DNA of 54,965 bases, from the NCBI GenBank assembly GCA_964555235.1, contig CAZKRU010000023.1, forward strand, positions 1-54,965, given 5' to 3'. A program made the translations under genes and the position numbers. Shown here piece by piece: positions 7,703 through 15,551 of this stretch. The notes beneath the pieces were generated by a model. The model was not told the origin of the DNA and searched no databases. It saw only the letters and a program-made list of their open reading frames with translations. The stretch's first letter is position 1; each line of letters opens with the position of its first letter. This DNA comes from CAZKRU01 sp964555235. Its GTDB lineage: Bacteria; Verrucomicrobiota; Verrucomicrobiia; Methylacidiphilales; CAMAQI01.

Positions 7703-9228
7703 GCTTCTTCGGGTCGTGAAGCGGATGCCTGATAGGAGGCGACGACCCATTCACTGAGAATTTTGTCGGGGTTTTCGGCGGCGGAACGGTGAATCACAAA
7801 GCGGGATTGTCCGGAGTTTTTCTGGATCAATTTCAGGCCAAATTCAAAGTCTTTGAAATGTTCGCGGACTCGATCGGGATTGGAGCCGGTTCTTTCAGCA
7901 AGCCAGTGAGCGGCATCCGGTTCAAAGACTAACTCGAGGCCGTGAGTTTCTTGAAATTCACGAGCAAACGAATAAATGAATTGGACCGCTTCCGATTCGT
8001 GCCGCGTCTGAAGTTCTTCCAGATGTCGTTTCAAGACGATGGCTGGATGATCGACGAGTTTCTGATCAACAACGAGCTGATGACAGCCGGTTCCAGGAAG
8101 CTCATATTTGAAACTTCGGAGTGTTCGCTCGCAAACAGTCATTAATCCCCGAGCCCCCGTTTTTTCCTGGGCAGCTAATGTGGCGAGGGCGCTCAGTCCA
8201 TCCGAGGTGAATTCAATATCGATACCATACGCTTGAAAGGCCGTTCGATATTGGTGAAGAATTGAGCCTTCTGATTGCGAGAGGATTTGAACGAAATCAT
8301 CAGGTTCCAAGGGTTCACAAGCGACTCGCACAGGGAGGCGCCCTACAAATTCAGGTTCAAATCCGAAATGAACAAGGTCCGCCGTGGAGACTTGCGAAAG
8401 AAGATAAGTCTCATTGAGTCGTTCTCGAAGGGAGGAGGCAAATCCAATGGAGGAGTGGTCGAGTCGTTTTCGAATGATCTCGTCGAGTTTGTCGAACGCG
8501 CCACTGACGATGAAGAGGATGTTTCGGGTGTTGAGCGTCTCTTTTTTAGTTTTTCCAGAGCGTTGAAATTCCATTACTGATTGAAGTTGGGAAACCATAT
8601 CCTGCTGGGCGCGAAGAGAGACTTCAGACTCCTCCATCAGCTTGAGCAAATTGGTTTGAACACCACGTCCGCTGACGTCGCGTCCGATGACAGTACTCGG
8701 GGTGGAGATTTTGTCGATTTCGTCGATGTAGATGATTCCGCATTGTGCCAGCGCTTTGTCTCCATTGGCCTTCTGGAGGAGATCCCGAACGAGATCTTCG
8801 ACATCGCCGCCGACATAGCCGGTTTCGGTAAATTTCGTCGCATCCGCTTTGACAAAAGGGACGCCGATGAGTGCTGCGAGTGATTTGACCAGATACGTTT
8901 TTCCGACCCCAGTGGGGCCGATGAGAAGAATGTTCTGCTTGAGGTACGAGGGGAGCGCTTCACCTTTTTCTTCCGCGGCGAGATGGTGGTAGTGATCGCA
9001 GACCGCCACGGCGAGAGTTTTTTTGGCTTCATCCTGTTTGATGACAAAACGGTCGAGATACGCTTTGACTTCTTTCGGAGTGTAGGGGAATTGAAATTTC
9101 TTGGGGGATTCGCTGACAGGAGGAGTCGCTTCTTTGTCCGAAGGATGTGCCGGTTCTTGGGCGTGAACGAGGCCCACTTTGAGTAACTCGTGAATCCTGC
9201 GATGCATCTCATCGGGAGTGACAGACAT
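7699..9228 (-). CDS. ClpX-like AAA+ unfoldase lacking the zinc-binding domain, with C-terminal extension
   Basis: A 509-residue AAA+ protein of the ClpX branch. Visible: PYTPKEVKAYLDRFVIKQDEAK, Walker A GPTGVGKT (104-111), pore loop GYVG (137-140), Walker B IIYIDEID (165-172), an IGF tripeptide (261-263) where ClpX carries its ClpP-docking loop, and sensor/arginine region FVGRLP near 294. The N terminus has no Cys4 zinc domain; instead there is a roughly 45-residue variable leader. After the normal small domain ending near 400, about 105 extra residues resemble a second, degenerate small-domain repeat (LELVFEPDAAHWLAERTG compared with IDIEFTSDGLSALATLAA). No clpP is adjacent. It is probably a specialised unfoldase or ClpP partner; substrates are unknown. 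Confidence 0.88.
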   Translation of the reverse strand: MSVTPDEMHRRIHELLKVGLVHAQEPAHPSDKEATPPVSESPKKFQFPYTPKEVKAYLDRFVIKQDEAKKTLAVAVCDHYHHLAAEEKGEALPSYLKQNILLIGPTGVGKTYLVKSLAALIGVPFVKADATKFTETGYVGGDVEDLVRDLLQKANGDKALAQCGIIYIDEIDKISTPSTVIGRDVSGRGVQTNLLKLMEESEVSLRAQQDMVSQLQSVMEFQRSGKTKKETLNTRNILFIVSGAFDKLDEIIRKRLDHSSIGFASSLRERLNETYLLSQVSTADLVHFGFEPEFVGRLPVRVACEPLEPDDFVQILSQSEGSILHQYRTAFQAYGIDIEFTSDGLSALATLAAQEKTGARGLMTVCERTLRSFKYELPGTGCHQLVVDQKLVDHPAIVLKRHLEELQTRHESEAVQFIYSFAREFQETHGLELVFEPDAAHWLAERTGSNPDRVREHFKDFEFGLKLIQKNSGQSRFVIHRSAAENPDKILSEWVVASYQASASRPEEA

Positions 9229-9295
9229 AGCTGATTCAAGTTAACCCGGTTTAAGGTGGATGCAAGCGGCAAGGGGGTGTGGCGTGGTTCAACGA

Positions 9296-9407
9296 ATTGG
9301 TAGGGACGCCTCTCCGCAGGCGTCCGATTGATGGGATTCTTGATTCTCAAGAGAGGTGGTAATTCGTGTTTTAGGAACGGACTCCTCGGAGAGGCGTCCC
9401 TACCAAT
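9296..9407. repeat. TGGTAGGG-family REPIN-like element, copy 2, with 21-bp perfect terminal inverted repeats
   Basis: The left arm at 9296-9316 starts ATTGGTAGGGACGCCTCTCC and is an exact reverse complement of the right arm at 9387-9407. An inner hairpin GACGCCTCTCCGCAGGCGTC lies at 9305-9324. It occupies the gap upstream of the ClpX-like gene. Confidence 0.85.
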
Positions 9408-9420
9408 GGAGGATCGCGGC

Positions 9421-9450
9421 TTGTTTTTTACAAAAAACGCGGCATATTAT
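9421..9450 (+). promoter_or_regulatory. Possible sigma70-type promoter for the small gene at 9456
   Basis: TTGTTT at 9421-9426 and TATTAT at 9445-9450 are separated by 18 bases. The -10 box is only five bases from the first ATG, so a transcript would be nearly leaderless. Based on consensus matching alone. Confidence 0.3.
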
Positions 9451-9455
9451 CTTTA

Positions 9456-9704
9456 ATGATGGGTTCCATTCCAGAATTGCCCGTACCGACGCCGGTATGG
9501 CCCGTGAATCAGGTCCAGAAACTGACGGACGTGGTATCTCGTGCTGCGGCTCAGGCTTCAACGCTCGGGACGACGCTTCCTCCCGTGGTGAGAGAGACCT
9601 CAAAGGCCGTGAATGGAAGTCCGAATGTTTTGGGTTACGATAAAAAAGGGGATCCCGAGAAGGAACCCGAAGAGACTGGCAAGCAGCTTAACTTGATGGC
9701 TTAA
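9456..9704 (+). CDS. Small hypothetical protein, 82 residues
   Basis: I do not recognise this protein. It is soluble and Pro/Thr/Val-rich at the N terminus (PELPVPTPVWPVNQVQKL), with an Ala/Ser helix and a charged tail (DKKGDPEKEPEETGKQ) but no signal peptide or membrane segment. The composition resembles a short disordered or helical protein. It stands alone between the repeat at 9296-9407 and the convergent ExoD gene. A promoter-like pair directly upstream and two successive ATGs (9456, 9459) support it; there is no Shine-Dalgarno sequence. Another frame of similar length overlaps it but starts inside the repeat and was rejected. It could also be a chance frame. Confidence 0.45.
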   Translation: MMGSIPELPVPTPVWPVNQVQKLTDVVSRAAAQASTLGTTLPPVVRETSKAVNGSPNVLGYDKKGDPEKEPEETGKQLNLMA

Positions 9705-9750
9705 GGTTGGTTGGTTTCTCTCGAACTTGGCGAGAGGTTAATCGTATTCT

Positions 9751-10374
9751 CTAAATAAATAGTCTACCGATCCATTCAATTATTTTTTCGGTGGAATTCA
9801 GGATGACGTCAAAAAGAAATCCTAAGTAGACAATTCCTATGATCGCTGCGATATAGCCAATGATTAGAAGAAATCCGTCGCGTTCGATCATGCCGACGGC
9901 TAGGAAAAGGATTCCAATGGCGGGAGCGATATTGGTGCTGGGAATCATAAGCGGTAGGGAGAGGAGGAATGCCAGAATAAAAATCACCAAGGAATGCAAA
10001 CGATCAAGGTTCGAGCTGAAAACCAATTGGAACCGGGGGCGAATGACTTTTTCTCCTTTCTCACAAAGCCATAGGGCTTTTTCTAAAAGAGTGTGAAGCA
10101 GAGGTGGCGGGATCTCTCGACTCCCCAAAGAATGGGGAAGTCGCTCGGGAAGTCCGACTCCCAGCCGGACGGCCAAGAGCATCAAGGCGAAGCCAAAGGG
10201 AGTGGAAAGTCCTGGAAGAGGGATTGGAAGGCAGAAAGGAAGATTGAGGAGGATGATAACCAGGAGGACGCCTCGATCTCCAACGCGATCCAAGAGTCCT
10301 TGAAGGGTAAAGGTTTCGACCGAGGTTTGCAACTCCCTCAAGTCTTCTGAGAGCTTTCGTGCCGTCGGAATCAC
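9751..10374 (-). CDS. ExoD family membrane protein
   Basis: A 207-residue integral membrane protein of the ExoD family, named for a Rhizobium gene affecting exopolysaccharide synthesis and alkali tolerance; the biochemical role is not known. Features are an N-terminal soluble helix (LSEDLRELQTSVETFTLQGLLDRVGDRG), the hydrophobic LLVIILLNLPFCLPIPLPG segment with the typical Pro-rich loop, and further membrane helices at LVIFILAFLLSLPLMIP, IAPAIGILFLAVGMIERDG and LLIIGYIAAIIGIVYLG. It begins with GTG directly after the stop of the small secreted protein upstream, so the two are probably one transcript. A link to the Pel locus 35 kb away is only speculation. Confidence 0.82.
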   Translation of the reverse strand: MIPTARKLSEDLRELQTSVETFTLQGLLDRVGDRGVLLVIILLNLPFCLPIPLPGLSTPFGFALMLLAVRLGVGLPERLPHSLGSREIPPPLLHTLLEKALWLCEKGEKVIRPRFQLVFSSNLDRLHSLVIFILAFLLSLPLMIPSTNIAPAIGILFLAVGMIERDGFLLIIGYIAAIIGIVYLGFLFDVILNSTEKIIEWIGRLFI

Positions 10375-10794
10375 TTATTTACTTTCACTCGAAAGGGAAG
10401 GAAGGAAAGTCAGGTTGTTCTCTTTTTCAAAGTAACGTGCGAAGAGTTTTCCATCCGCCCGGCGCCAGGTGGTGCGGGAAGAATCGGGGTGGTAGGAAAG
10501 TTTTTGCCAGCTTTTTCCTTCTCCGTTCAATTCCAAAAGTTTCTTAATTTCCTCAGATTCAAGCTTTCGAGGAGGCTCATCCGGTGCGGTGGTGCGAGGA
10601 GTGTAAATTTCCATGACGGAGCGATTCTTCTCAAAGGAAATGGTCACATCATAATGGTCAATCGTCAGCAGGAGTTGGGAGTTGAGTTCCTTGCCGTTGC
10701 CGTGCCGTTTCCGAATTTCTTCCATCGTCTCCCCGATCCGGGCTGAGAGAGAGAGTGGAGTCATCAGGAGTAGAAGCAAAAAGGAGATTTTCAC
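10375..10794 (-). CDS. Small secreted hypothetical protein
   Basis: A 139-residue protein starting with GTG at 10794. The first 18 residues (MKISFLLLLLMTPLSLSA) form a signal peptide with a plausible Ala-X cleavage site, so it should be periplasmic or outer-membrane associated. The mature part starts RIGETMEEIRKRHGNG, a short motif I recall from small exported proteins of unknown function, and is rich in charged residues with no membrane segment. It abuts the ExoD gene with no spacing, implying joint transcription. I cannot name a function. Confidence 0.7.
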   Translation of the reverse strand: MKISFLLLLLMTPLSLSARIGETMEEIRKRHGNGKELNSQLLLTIDHYDVTISFEKNRSVMEIYTPRTTAPDEPPRKLESEEIKKLLELNGEGKSWQKLSYHPDSSRTTWRRADGKLFARYFEKENNLTFLPSLSSESK

Positions 10795-10860
10795 TGGGAT
10801 AGGATTAGCTCATGGAGAGGAAGCTGACGAGTGAAAAACGAATGTGTCAGCGTCGTGGGG

Positions 10861-10890
10861 CGGACCGCTCGGAGATCGGTCCCTACCAAT
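10861..10890 (+). repeat. TGGTAGGG-family repeat, solitary right half
   Basis: The 28 bases at 10861-10888 begin CGGACCGCTCGGAGATCGG and end CCCTACCA. They are identical to the right half of the element at 13326-13353. No left half is visible, so this is a single REP-like unit, located just downstream of the tex stop. Confidence 0.8.
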
Positions 10891-10903
10891 GGATCCGCAG
10901 TTC

Positions 10904-13168
10904 TTAGCGTTTTTGCAGCGCCGCTGAAAACCAATCGCCTTGAAGAGAGCCGCCGCCACCGGTGGAGGTGCGAGGAGGAGGGGCGCTTTGGCGATTGGCT
11001 GGACGAGGGCCTCCGCCTCCTCCGGAGCGAACACCGATTTCGGGTTTTGATTTCATCGAGAGGCCGATCCGTTTTCGGGGGATGTCGATTTCGACGACGG
11101 TGACTTGAACTTTTTGCTGCACTTTGAGGAGTTCTGCCGGATTGGAGACAAAGGTGTCAGAGATCTGGCTGATATGAACAAGTCCATCTTGGTGAACTCC
11201 AATATCAACAAAGGCCCCGAAGGCGGTGACGTTGGTGACAATTCCGGGGAGTTTCATTCCCGGTTGGAGCTGCTCGATTTTGTCGATGCCGTCGGCGAAC
11301 TGAAAGGCTTCGAATTGTTGTCGGGGATCGCGTCCCGGCTTGGCGAGCTCTTGTAAAATATCTTGGAGCGTTGGGATTCCGACGGTTTCCGTGGTGTAAC
11401 GCTGAAGGTCGATTTTTTTCCGGAGCGCATCATTTTTGATGAAATCCATCACCGAGCAACCGACATCGCGGGCCATGGCGTCGACAATCGAATAGCTTTC
11501 TGGATGAACGGCGCTCGAATCGAGAGGATTGGCGGCGTCGCGAATTCGCAGAAACCCGGCAGCTTGTTCGTAAGCTTTAGAGCCAAGTCGAGGGACTTTG
11601 GCGAGTTCAGCGCGGGATTTGAAGGGGCCGTTGGTGTTTCGGTATTGAATGATATTCTCCGCAAGTTGAGGGCCGAGGCCGGAGACGTAGGTGAGGAGTT
11701 GCTTGCTGGCCGTGTTGACCTCAACGCCGACGCCGTTGACGCAACTGATGACGATATCGTCGAGACTTCGCTTGAGCGCCGGTTGATCGACGTCGTGTTG
11801 ATACTGACCGACGCCAATTGATTTCGGATCGAGTTTGACGAGTTCAGCGAGCGGATCCATGAGACGACGACCAATCGAAACCGCGCCACGAACGGTAATA
11901 TCCTGATCGGGAAATTCTTCGCGTGCAGCTTCGGAGGCGGAATAGATCGATGCGCCGCTTTCGTTGACCATCACGATGGCGATCGATGCCGGGAGTTTGA
12001 GAGCGCGAACGAAGGTTTCGGTTTCGCGTCCTGCGGTTCCGTTTCCAATGGCAATCGCTTCAATTTTAAAATGTTTACAGAAAGAACGAATGGCTTCGGC
12101 GGCTTCGGAGGTGTTGCGATCTGGATAGATGACTTCGTTGTGGAGAAGTTTTCCCTGACGATCCAAAATGACGACTTTGCAGCCGGTGCGAAATCCGGGA
12201 TCAATCGCGAGAGTGATTTTTTGTCCGAGCGGCGATGCGAGAAGGAGTTCCCGGAGATTTTCGGCAAAGACCCGGATTGCTTCGCTGTCGGCGGATTTTT
12301 TGGATTCGAGGCGGGTTTCGGTTTCCATCGAGACACCGAGCAAACGCTTGTAACAATCTTGAAGGGTAAGCTTTACTTGTTGTGCAGAGGGGCTGGTGTT
12401 TTTGAGATAGAGCTCTTCGAGGATTCGAAGCGCTTGATCTTCGGGCGGTGAGATCCGGAGCATGAGAAATCCCTCTTTTTCGCCACGACGCATGGCGAGG
12501 ACGCGATGCGAGGGGGCTTTTGCCAGAGGTTCGCTCCATTCAAAGTAATCCTTGAACTTGGCTCCTTCGACTTCTTTTCCGGTGAGAACTTTGGAAGTAA
12601 CAACACCTTGTTCTTGGTAGAGCGCGCGAAGACGTGCGCGGGCTTCTTTGTCGTCACTGATCCGTTCTGCCAGGATATCGCGGGCGCCGGCGAGTGCTTT
12701 GTCGGGATTGGGGACTTCTTTCGTAGCGTCGACAAATTTTTCAGCTTCGCTGAGGGGGTTAAACGCGGAGTCCTGGGCCCAGAGGAGATCGGCGAGCGGT
12801 TCCAGGCCTTGTTCCTTGGCGATCGTGGCGCGGGTTCGTTTTTTGGGACGAAAGGGGAGATAAATATCTTCGAGGGCGGTAACGGTTTTCGCTTCGGTGA
12901 TCGATTTTTTGAGCGCGTCGGTGAGGAGATTTCGTTCTTGAAGGGATTTGAGAATTGATTCACGCCGGGCGTCGAGTTCCACGAGCTGAATCATCCGGTC
13001 GCGAATGGCCGTGATGGCAACTTCGTCGAGTGTCCCGGTGACCTCTTTGCGGTAACGGGCAATAAAGGGGACTGTTGCTCCTTCGGCAATCAGTTTGGCG
13101 GTGGCGATGACCTGCCGGGGTTGGATTTTGAGTTCAGAGGCGACTTGGGAGAGATGGCTTTCGTTCAT
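10904..13168 (-). CDS. tex: Tex family transcription accessory / S1 RNA-binding protein
   Basis: A 754-residue Tex protein, a conserved nucleic-acid-binding factor linked to transcription and ribosome-associated quality control. The N terminus carries the usual helical region (VPFIARYRKEVTGTLDE). A YqgF/RNase H-like domain follows (ITLAIDPGFRTGCKVVILD), then helix-hairpin-helix segments (LLTYVSGLGPQLAENIIQYR and LGSKAYEQAAGFLRIRD). A C-terminal S1 domain at about 640-710 contains GIVTNVTAFGAFVDIG and DGLVHISQISD. The last 40 residues are Gly/Pro/Arg-rich and look disordered. Length and domain order match the family. It appears monocistronic, flanked by two members of the intergenic repeat family. 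Confidence 0.96.
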   Translation of the reverse strand: MNESHLSQVASELKIQPRQVIATAKLIAEGATVPFIARYRKEVTGTLDEVAITAIRDRMIQLVELDARRESILKSLQERNLLTDALKKSITEAKTVTALEDIYLPFRPKKRTRATIAKEQGLEPLADLLWAQDSAFNPLSEAEKFVDATKEVPNPDKALAGARDILAERISDDKEARARLRALYQEQGVVTSKVLTGKEVEGAKFKDYFEWSEPLAKAPSHRVLAMRRGEKEGFLMLRISPPEDQALRILEELYLKNTSPSAQQVKLTLQDCYKRLLGVSMETETRLESKKSADSEAIRVFAENLRELLLASPLGQKITLAIDPGFRTGCKVVILDRQGKLLHNEVIYPDRNTSEAAEAIRSFCKHFKIEAIAIGNGTAGRETETFVRALKLPASIAIVMVNESGASIYSASEAAREEFPDQDITVRGAVSIGRRLMDPLAELVKLDPKSIGVGQYQHDVDQPALKRSLDDIVISCVNGVGVEVNTASKQLLTYVSGLGPQLAENIIQYRNTNGPFKSRAELAKVPRLGSKAYEQAAGFLRIRDAANPLDSSAVHPESYSIVDAMARDVGCSVMDFIKNDALRKKIDLQRYTTETVGIPTLQDILQELAKPGRDPRQQFEAFQFADGIDKIEQLQPGMKLPGIVTNVTAFGAFVDIGVHQDGLVHISQISDTFVSNPAELLKVQQKVQVTVVEIDIPRKRIGLSMKSKPEIGVRSGGGGGPRPANRQSAPPPRTSTGGGGSLQGDWFSAALQKR

Positions 13169-13287
13169 GATAAAGAGAAGTAAGTTCGGTAGCAGTCAGG
13201 ATTCGTTCGGCCAGAAAAAAAATTCGTGATGGATTTCTGAATAGGAATGATTCCCTCGCTAAATCCGGATTAAATCTGAGTAATCTC

Positions 13288-13352
13288 GGTAGGGACGCAT
13301 CTCCGAGGCGTCCGATCCCCCAGCCCGGACCGCTCGGAGATCGGTCCCTACC
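13288..13352. repeat. TGGTAGGG-family REPIN-like element, copy 4
   Basis: Terminal inverted repeats GGTAGGGAC (13288-13296) and GTCCCTACC (13344-13352) enclose two hairpins, GACGCATCTCCGAGGCGTC and GACCGCTCGGAGATCGGTC. It lies between the divergent tex and acyltransferase genes. Confidence 0.85.
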
Positions 13353-13419
13353 AGTTAGGAAAACAGCAAAAGCATGATCGGGGATCGACAGGCAGCGATC
13401 GAGTCGCTACTAAAAATCC

Positions 13420-14478
13420 GTGGGTAAAGCACCTTCCAATTATTTTGCGCAGCTGGATGCCTTTCGGGGGATCGCAGTTCTCTTTGTTTTAGTGCATCAT
13501 TTGATTCCGGGAGCGGCGGATGTGGTGGCGTGGGGACCGTTGGGGGTTCGGCTCTTCTTTGTACTCAGCGGTTTTTTGATCACGGGAATTCTTTTGGATC
13601 GTCGGGAGAAATCGGAGAACCGCTGGGAGACTTGGATTCAATTTTATTATCGCCGGGCCATAAGAATCTTTCCGATCTATTTTTTGGCGATAGGTCTCTT
13701 GGCGTTTTTGAATGTGGAACCGATTCGTCAGGTGATCGGTTGGCTGATGACCTTTACGATTAATTTCTACATGGGGATGACCGGACAATGGGCGGGGTGT
13801 GTTTCGCATTTCTGGTTTCTTGCCGTGGGAGAGCAATTTTATCTGGTGTGGACCTTGGCACTTCTTTTTCTTCCGAAGCGCGCCCTTCTGCCGACGATGA
13901 TTGGGATTATTTGCCTAGCTCCAGCAATTCGTCTTTGTGGGGTTAGCGTGTTGGGTTGGCGCGAAATGATGGTCTGGTATTCACCGCTCTCTTCGATGGA
14001 TTCGCTCGGATTGGGAGCTTTGATGGGGTGGTTGCATCGCGAACACCGTGACGCGACGACGGCATGGATGAAACAAGTGGCAGTTGGGTGGGTGGCGTTT
14101 GGGTTGCTTGTTGTGGCGTGTGTGATTCGAGTGAAATGGAATTCGCTCTCAGTTATTCATGGGGTAGAAACTTTGGAGGCGCTCGCCTTTTCGTGGTTGA
14201 TTTATCGAGCGGCAATTGGGTTCGAAGGGGGAGCGCAGTCGATCTTGCTATCGCCCGGATTGGTTTATACCGGAATGATCAGTTACGGGCTCTATCTCTA
14301 TCATCCGATGGTGCATACTTACGTGACCTATTCGTACAAGCAAACTGGGATTCCATCGGATCCACACCTGTTTGGAGTGATTGGCGCGACTTTTTTCATG
14401 ACGTTTATCATTTCCACTTTTTCGTGGTTTGCGATTGAAAATCCGATCGGAAATTTGAAAAAAAAGGCGAGCCGCTGA
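13420..14478 (+). CDS. Acyltransferase 3 family membrane protein (OafA/YrhL type)
   Basis: A 352-residue polytopic membrane protein that should transfer acyl (often acetyl) groups to surface carbohydrates or other envelope molecules. The family N terminus is clear: LDAFRGIAVLFVLVHHL with the catalytic-type His, then PLGVRLFFVLSGFLITGILLD and the RRAIRIFPIYFL arginine motif. About ten membrane helices follow, ending SWFAIENPIGNL. The start is taken as the GTG at 13420 because the LDAFRG motif begins 11 codons later; no Shine-Dalgarno sequence is obvious. It stands alone, convergent with lgt. The acceptor cannot be read from sequence; Pel or lipopolysaccharide sugars are possibilities only. Confidence 0.9.
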   Translation: MGKAPSNYFAQLDAFRGIAVLFVLVHHLIPGAADVVAWGPLGVRLFFVLSGFLITGILLDRREKSENRWETWIQFYYRRAIRIFPIYFLAIGLLAFLNVEPIRQVIGWLMTFTINFYMGMTGQWAGCVSHFWFLAVGEQFYLVWTLALLFLPKRALLPTMIGIICLAPAIRLCGVSVLGWREMMVWYSPLSSMDSLGLGALMGWLHREHRDATTAWMKQVAVGWVAFGLLVVACVIRVKWNSLSVIHGVETLEALAFSWLIYRAAIGFEGGAQSILLSPGLVYTGMISYGLYLYHPMVHTYVTYSYKQTGIPSDPHLFGVIGATFFMTFIISTFSWFAIENPIGNLKKKASR

Positions 14479-14522
14479 TTTTTTTTTAGTGTCACACGGA
14501 GGCACGGAGCTCTCGGAGAGAT

Positions 14523-15338
14523 TCAATTTTTTTGAGCCGAGGAAGTCGCGAGACGGACTCCGAGGACGAGCGCAATCAGGATCATTCCACCGGAAAGCAG
14601 TTGCCCTTGAGTTACTGTTTCGAAGTAATAACCGATTTGGGCGTCAGGTTCTCGGTATTGCTCTCCTACCATGCGAAGGATTCCATAAGCTCCGACAAAG
14701 GTGAGTGCAACGACACCCTCCTTTCGAGTGCGATAACGCAAAAAGAGAAGGAGACTGAAAAGGACGAATCCTTCGAGAAATGCCGCATAAAGCTGTGAGG
14801 GATGGCGGGGAACGATGGCTCCGTAAATTCGGGTCGATTCCGGAAAGAGAACCGCCCAAGAGACTTCGGTGGGGCGGCCCCAGAGTTCGCCATTGATGAA
14901 GTTAGCGATTCGCCCGAGTCCCAATCCGATCGGAGTCATCAAAGCGCAAGCGTCGGCGAGGTTATAGAACGGAATTTTGACTTTACGGGCATACCAGAGC
15001 ATGACCCCGATGACGCCGAGGATTCCTCCGTGGCTGGCCATACCTCCCTGCCAGATTTTGAGGAGGAGGAGGGGATTGTGGTAGACGGCTGGAAAATCAT
15101 AAAACAAGGCGTAACCGAGCCGCCCTCCGACGACGACTCCGAGAAGGCAGATCCAAAAGACAAAATCATCCACTAGCGAGAGGGGAAGGCGGCACCAGCC
15201 TTGACGAATCTGCCAGCGGAGACCCTGATAAAAGGCGATGAAACCGAGGACATAGGCGAGACCGTAGTAACGAATTCCGAATCCGTTTCCGAATTCAATC
15301 AGGAAGGGGCTGAGATTGTGCTGAAAATATCCGAGCAT
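14523..15338 (-). CDS. lgt: Prolipoprotein diacylglyceryl transferase
   Basis: The first enzyme of lipoprotein maturation, moving diacylglycerol from phosphatidylglycerol to the lipobox cysteine at the inner membrane. The 271-residue protein has seven membrane helices. Family landmarks are IRYYGLAYVLGF, the GGRLGYALFYD segment, KIWQGGMASHGGILG with the essential His, the signature GRIANFINGELWGRPTEVSW, PRHPSQLYAAFLEG and REPDAQIGY. Length is normal. It serves candidates in this window such as the PelC lipoprotein. It appears monocistronic, with repeat-rich spacers on both sides. Confidence 0.97.
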   Translation of the reverse strand: MLGYFQHNLSPFLIEFGNGFGIRYYGLAYVLGFIAFYQGLRWQIRQGWCRLPLSLVDDFVFWICLLGVVVGGRLGYALFYDFPAVYHNPLLLLKIWQGGMASHGGILGVIGVMLWYARKVKIPFYNLADACALMTPIGLGLGRIANFINGELWGRPTEVSWAVLFPESTRIYGAIVPRHPSQLYAAFLEGFVLFSLLLFLRYRTRKEGVVALTFVGAYGILRMVGEQYREPDAQIGYYFETVTQGQLLSGGMILIALVLGVRLATSSAQKN

Positions 15339-15431
15339 TTCGAAACGATGGCGAGAGAGCGATTTAACGTCAAGGGTCGTAATTTTTCACACGGAGTTCG
15401 CGGAGATTCAAATGGATCCTTCTCGGTGAAA

Positions 15432-15546
15432 TAAGATATTCCTCACACAAAGGCACGAAGCCACCAAGAAAAGCTGTTTTTTCACTATTCACTAAATAGG
15501 AAAAACCTCTTTGTGAGCTTCGTGCCTTTGTGTGAGGAATATCTTA
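15432..15546. repeat. 115-bp MITE-like element with 30-bp perfect terminal inverted repeats
   Basis: The arms at 15432-15461 (starting TAAGATATTCCTCACACAAA) and 15517-15546 are exact reverse complements over 30 bases. The core of 55 bases carries CCACCAAGAAAAGC and an imperfect match to it. The core word CACAAAGGCACGAAG recurs at 41854-42111 in altered form. It ends five bases beyond the LacI gene stop, so it could also act as that gene's terminator. No transposase is encoded. Confidence 0.9.
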
Positions 15547-15551
15547 CTTGA

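Noticed and set aside
9356..9643. 95-codon frame overlapping the small gene at 9456
   Set aside because: Starts inside the repeat at 9296-9407 and has Arg/Ser-rich composition; the 9456 frame has the better upstream signals.
9751..10374. ExoD-family gene as part of the Pel system
   Set aside because: Name suggests exopolysaccharide, but it is 35 kb from pel, sits with a small unrelated secreted protein, and the family is widespread without Pel.
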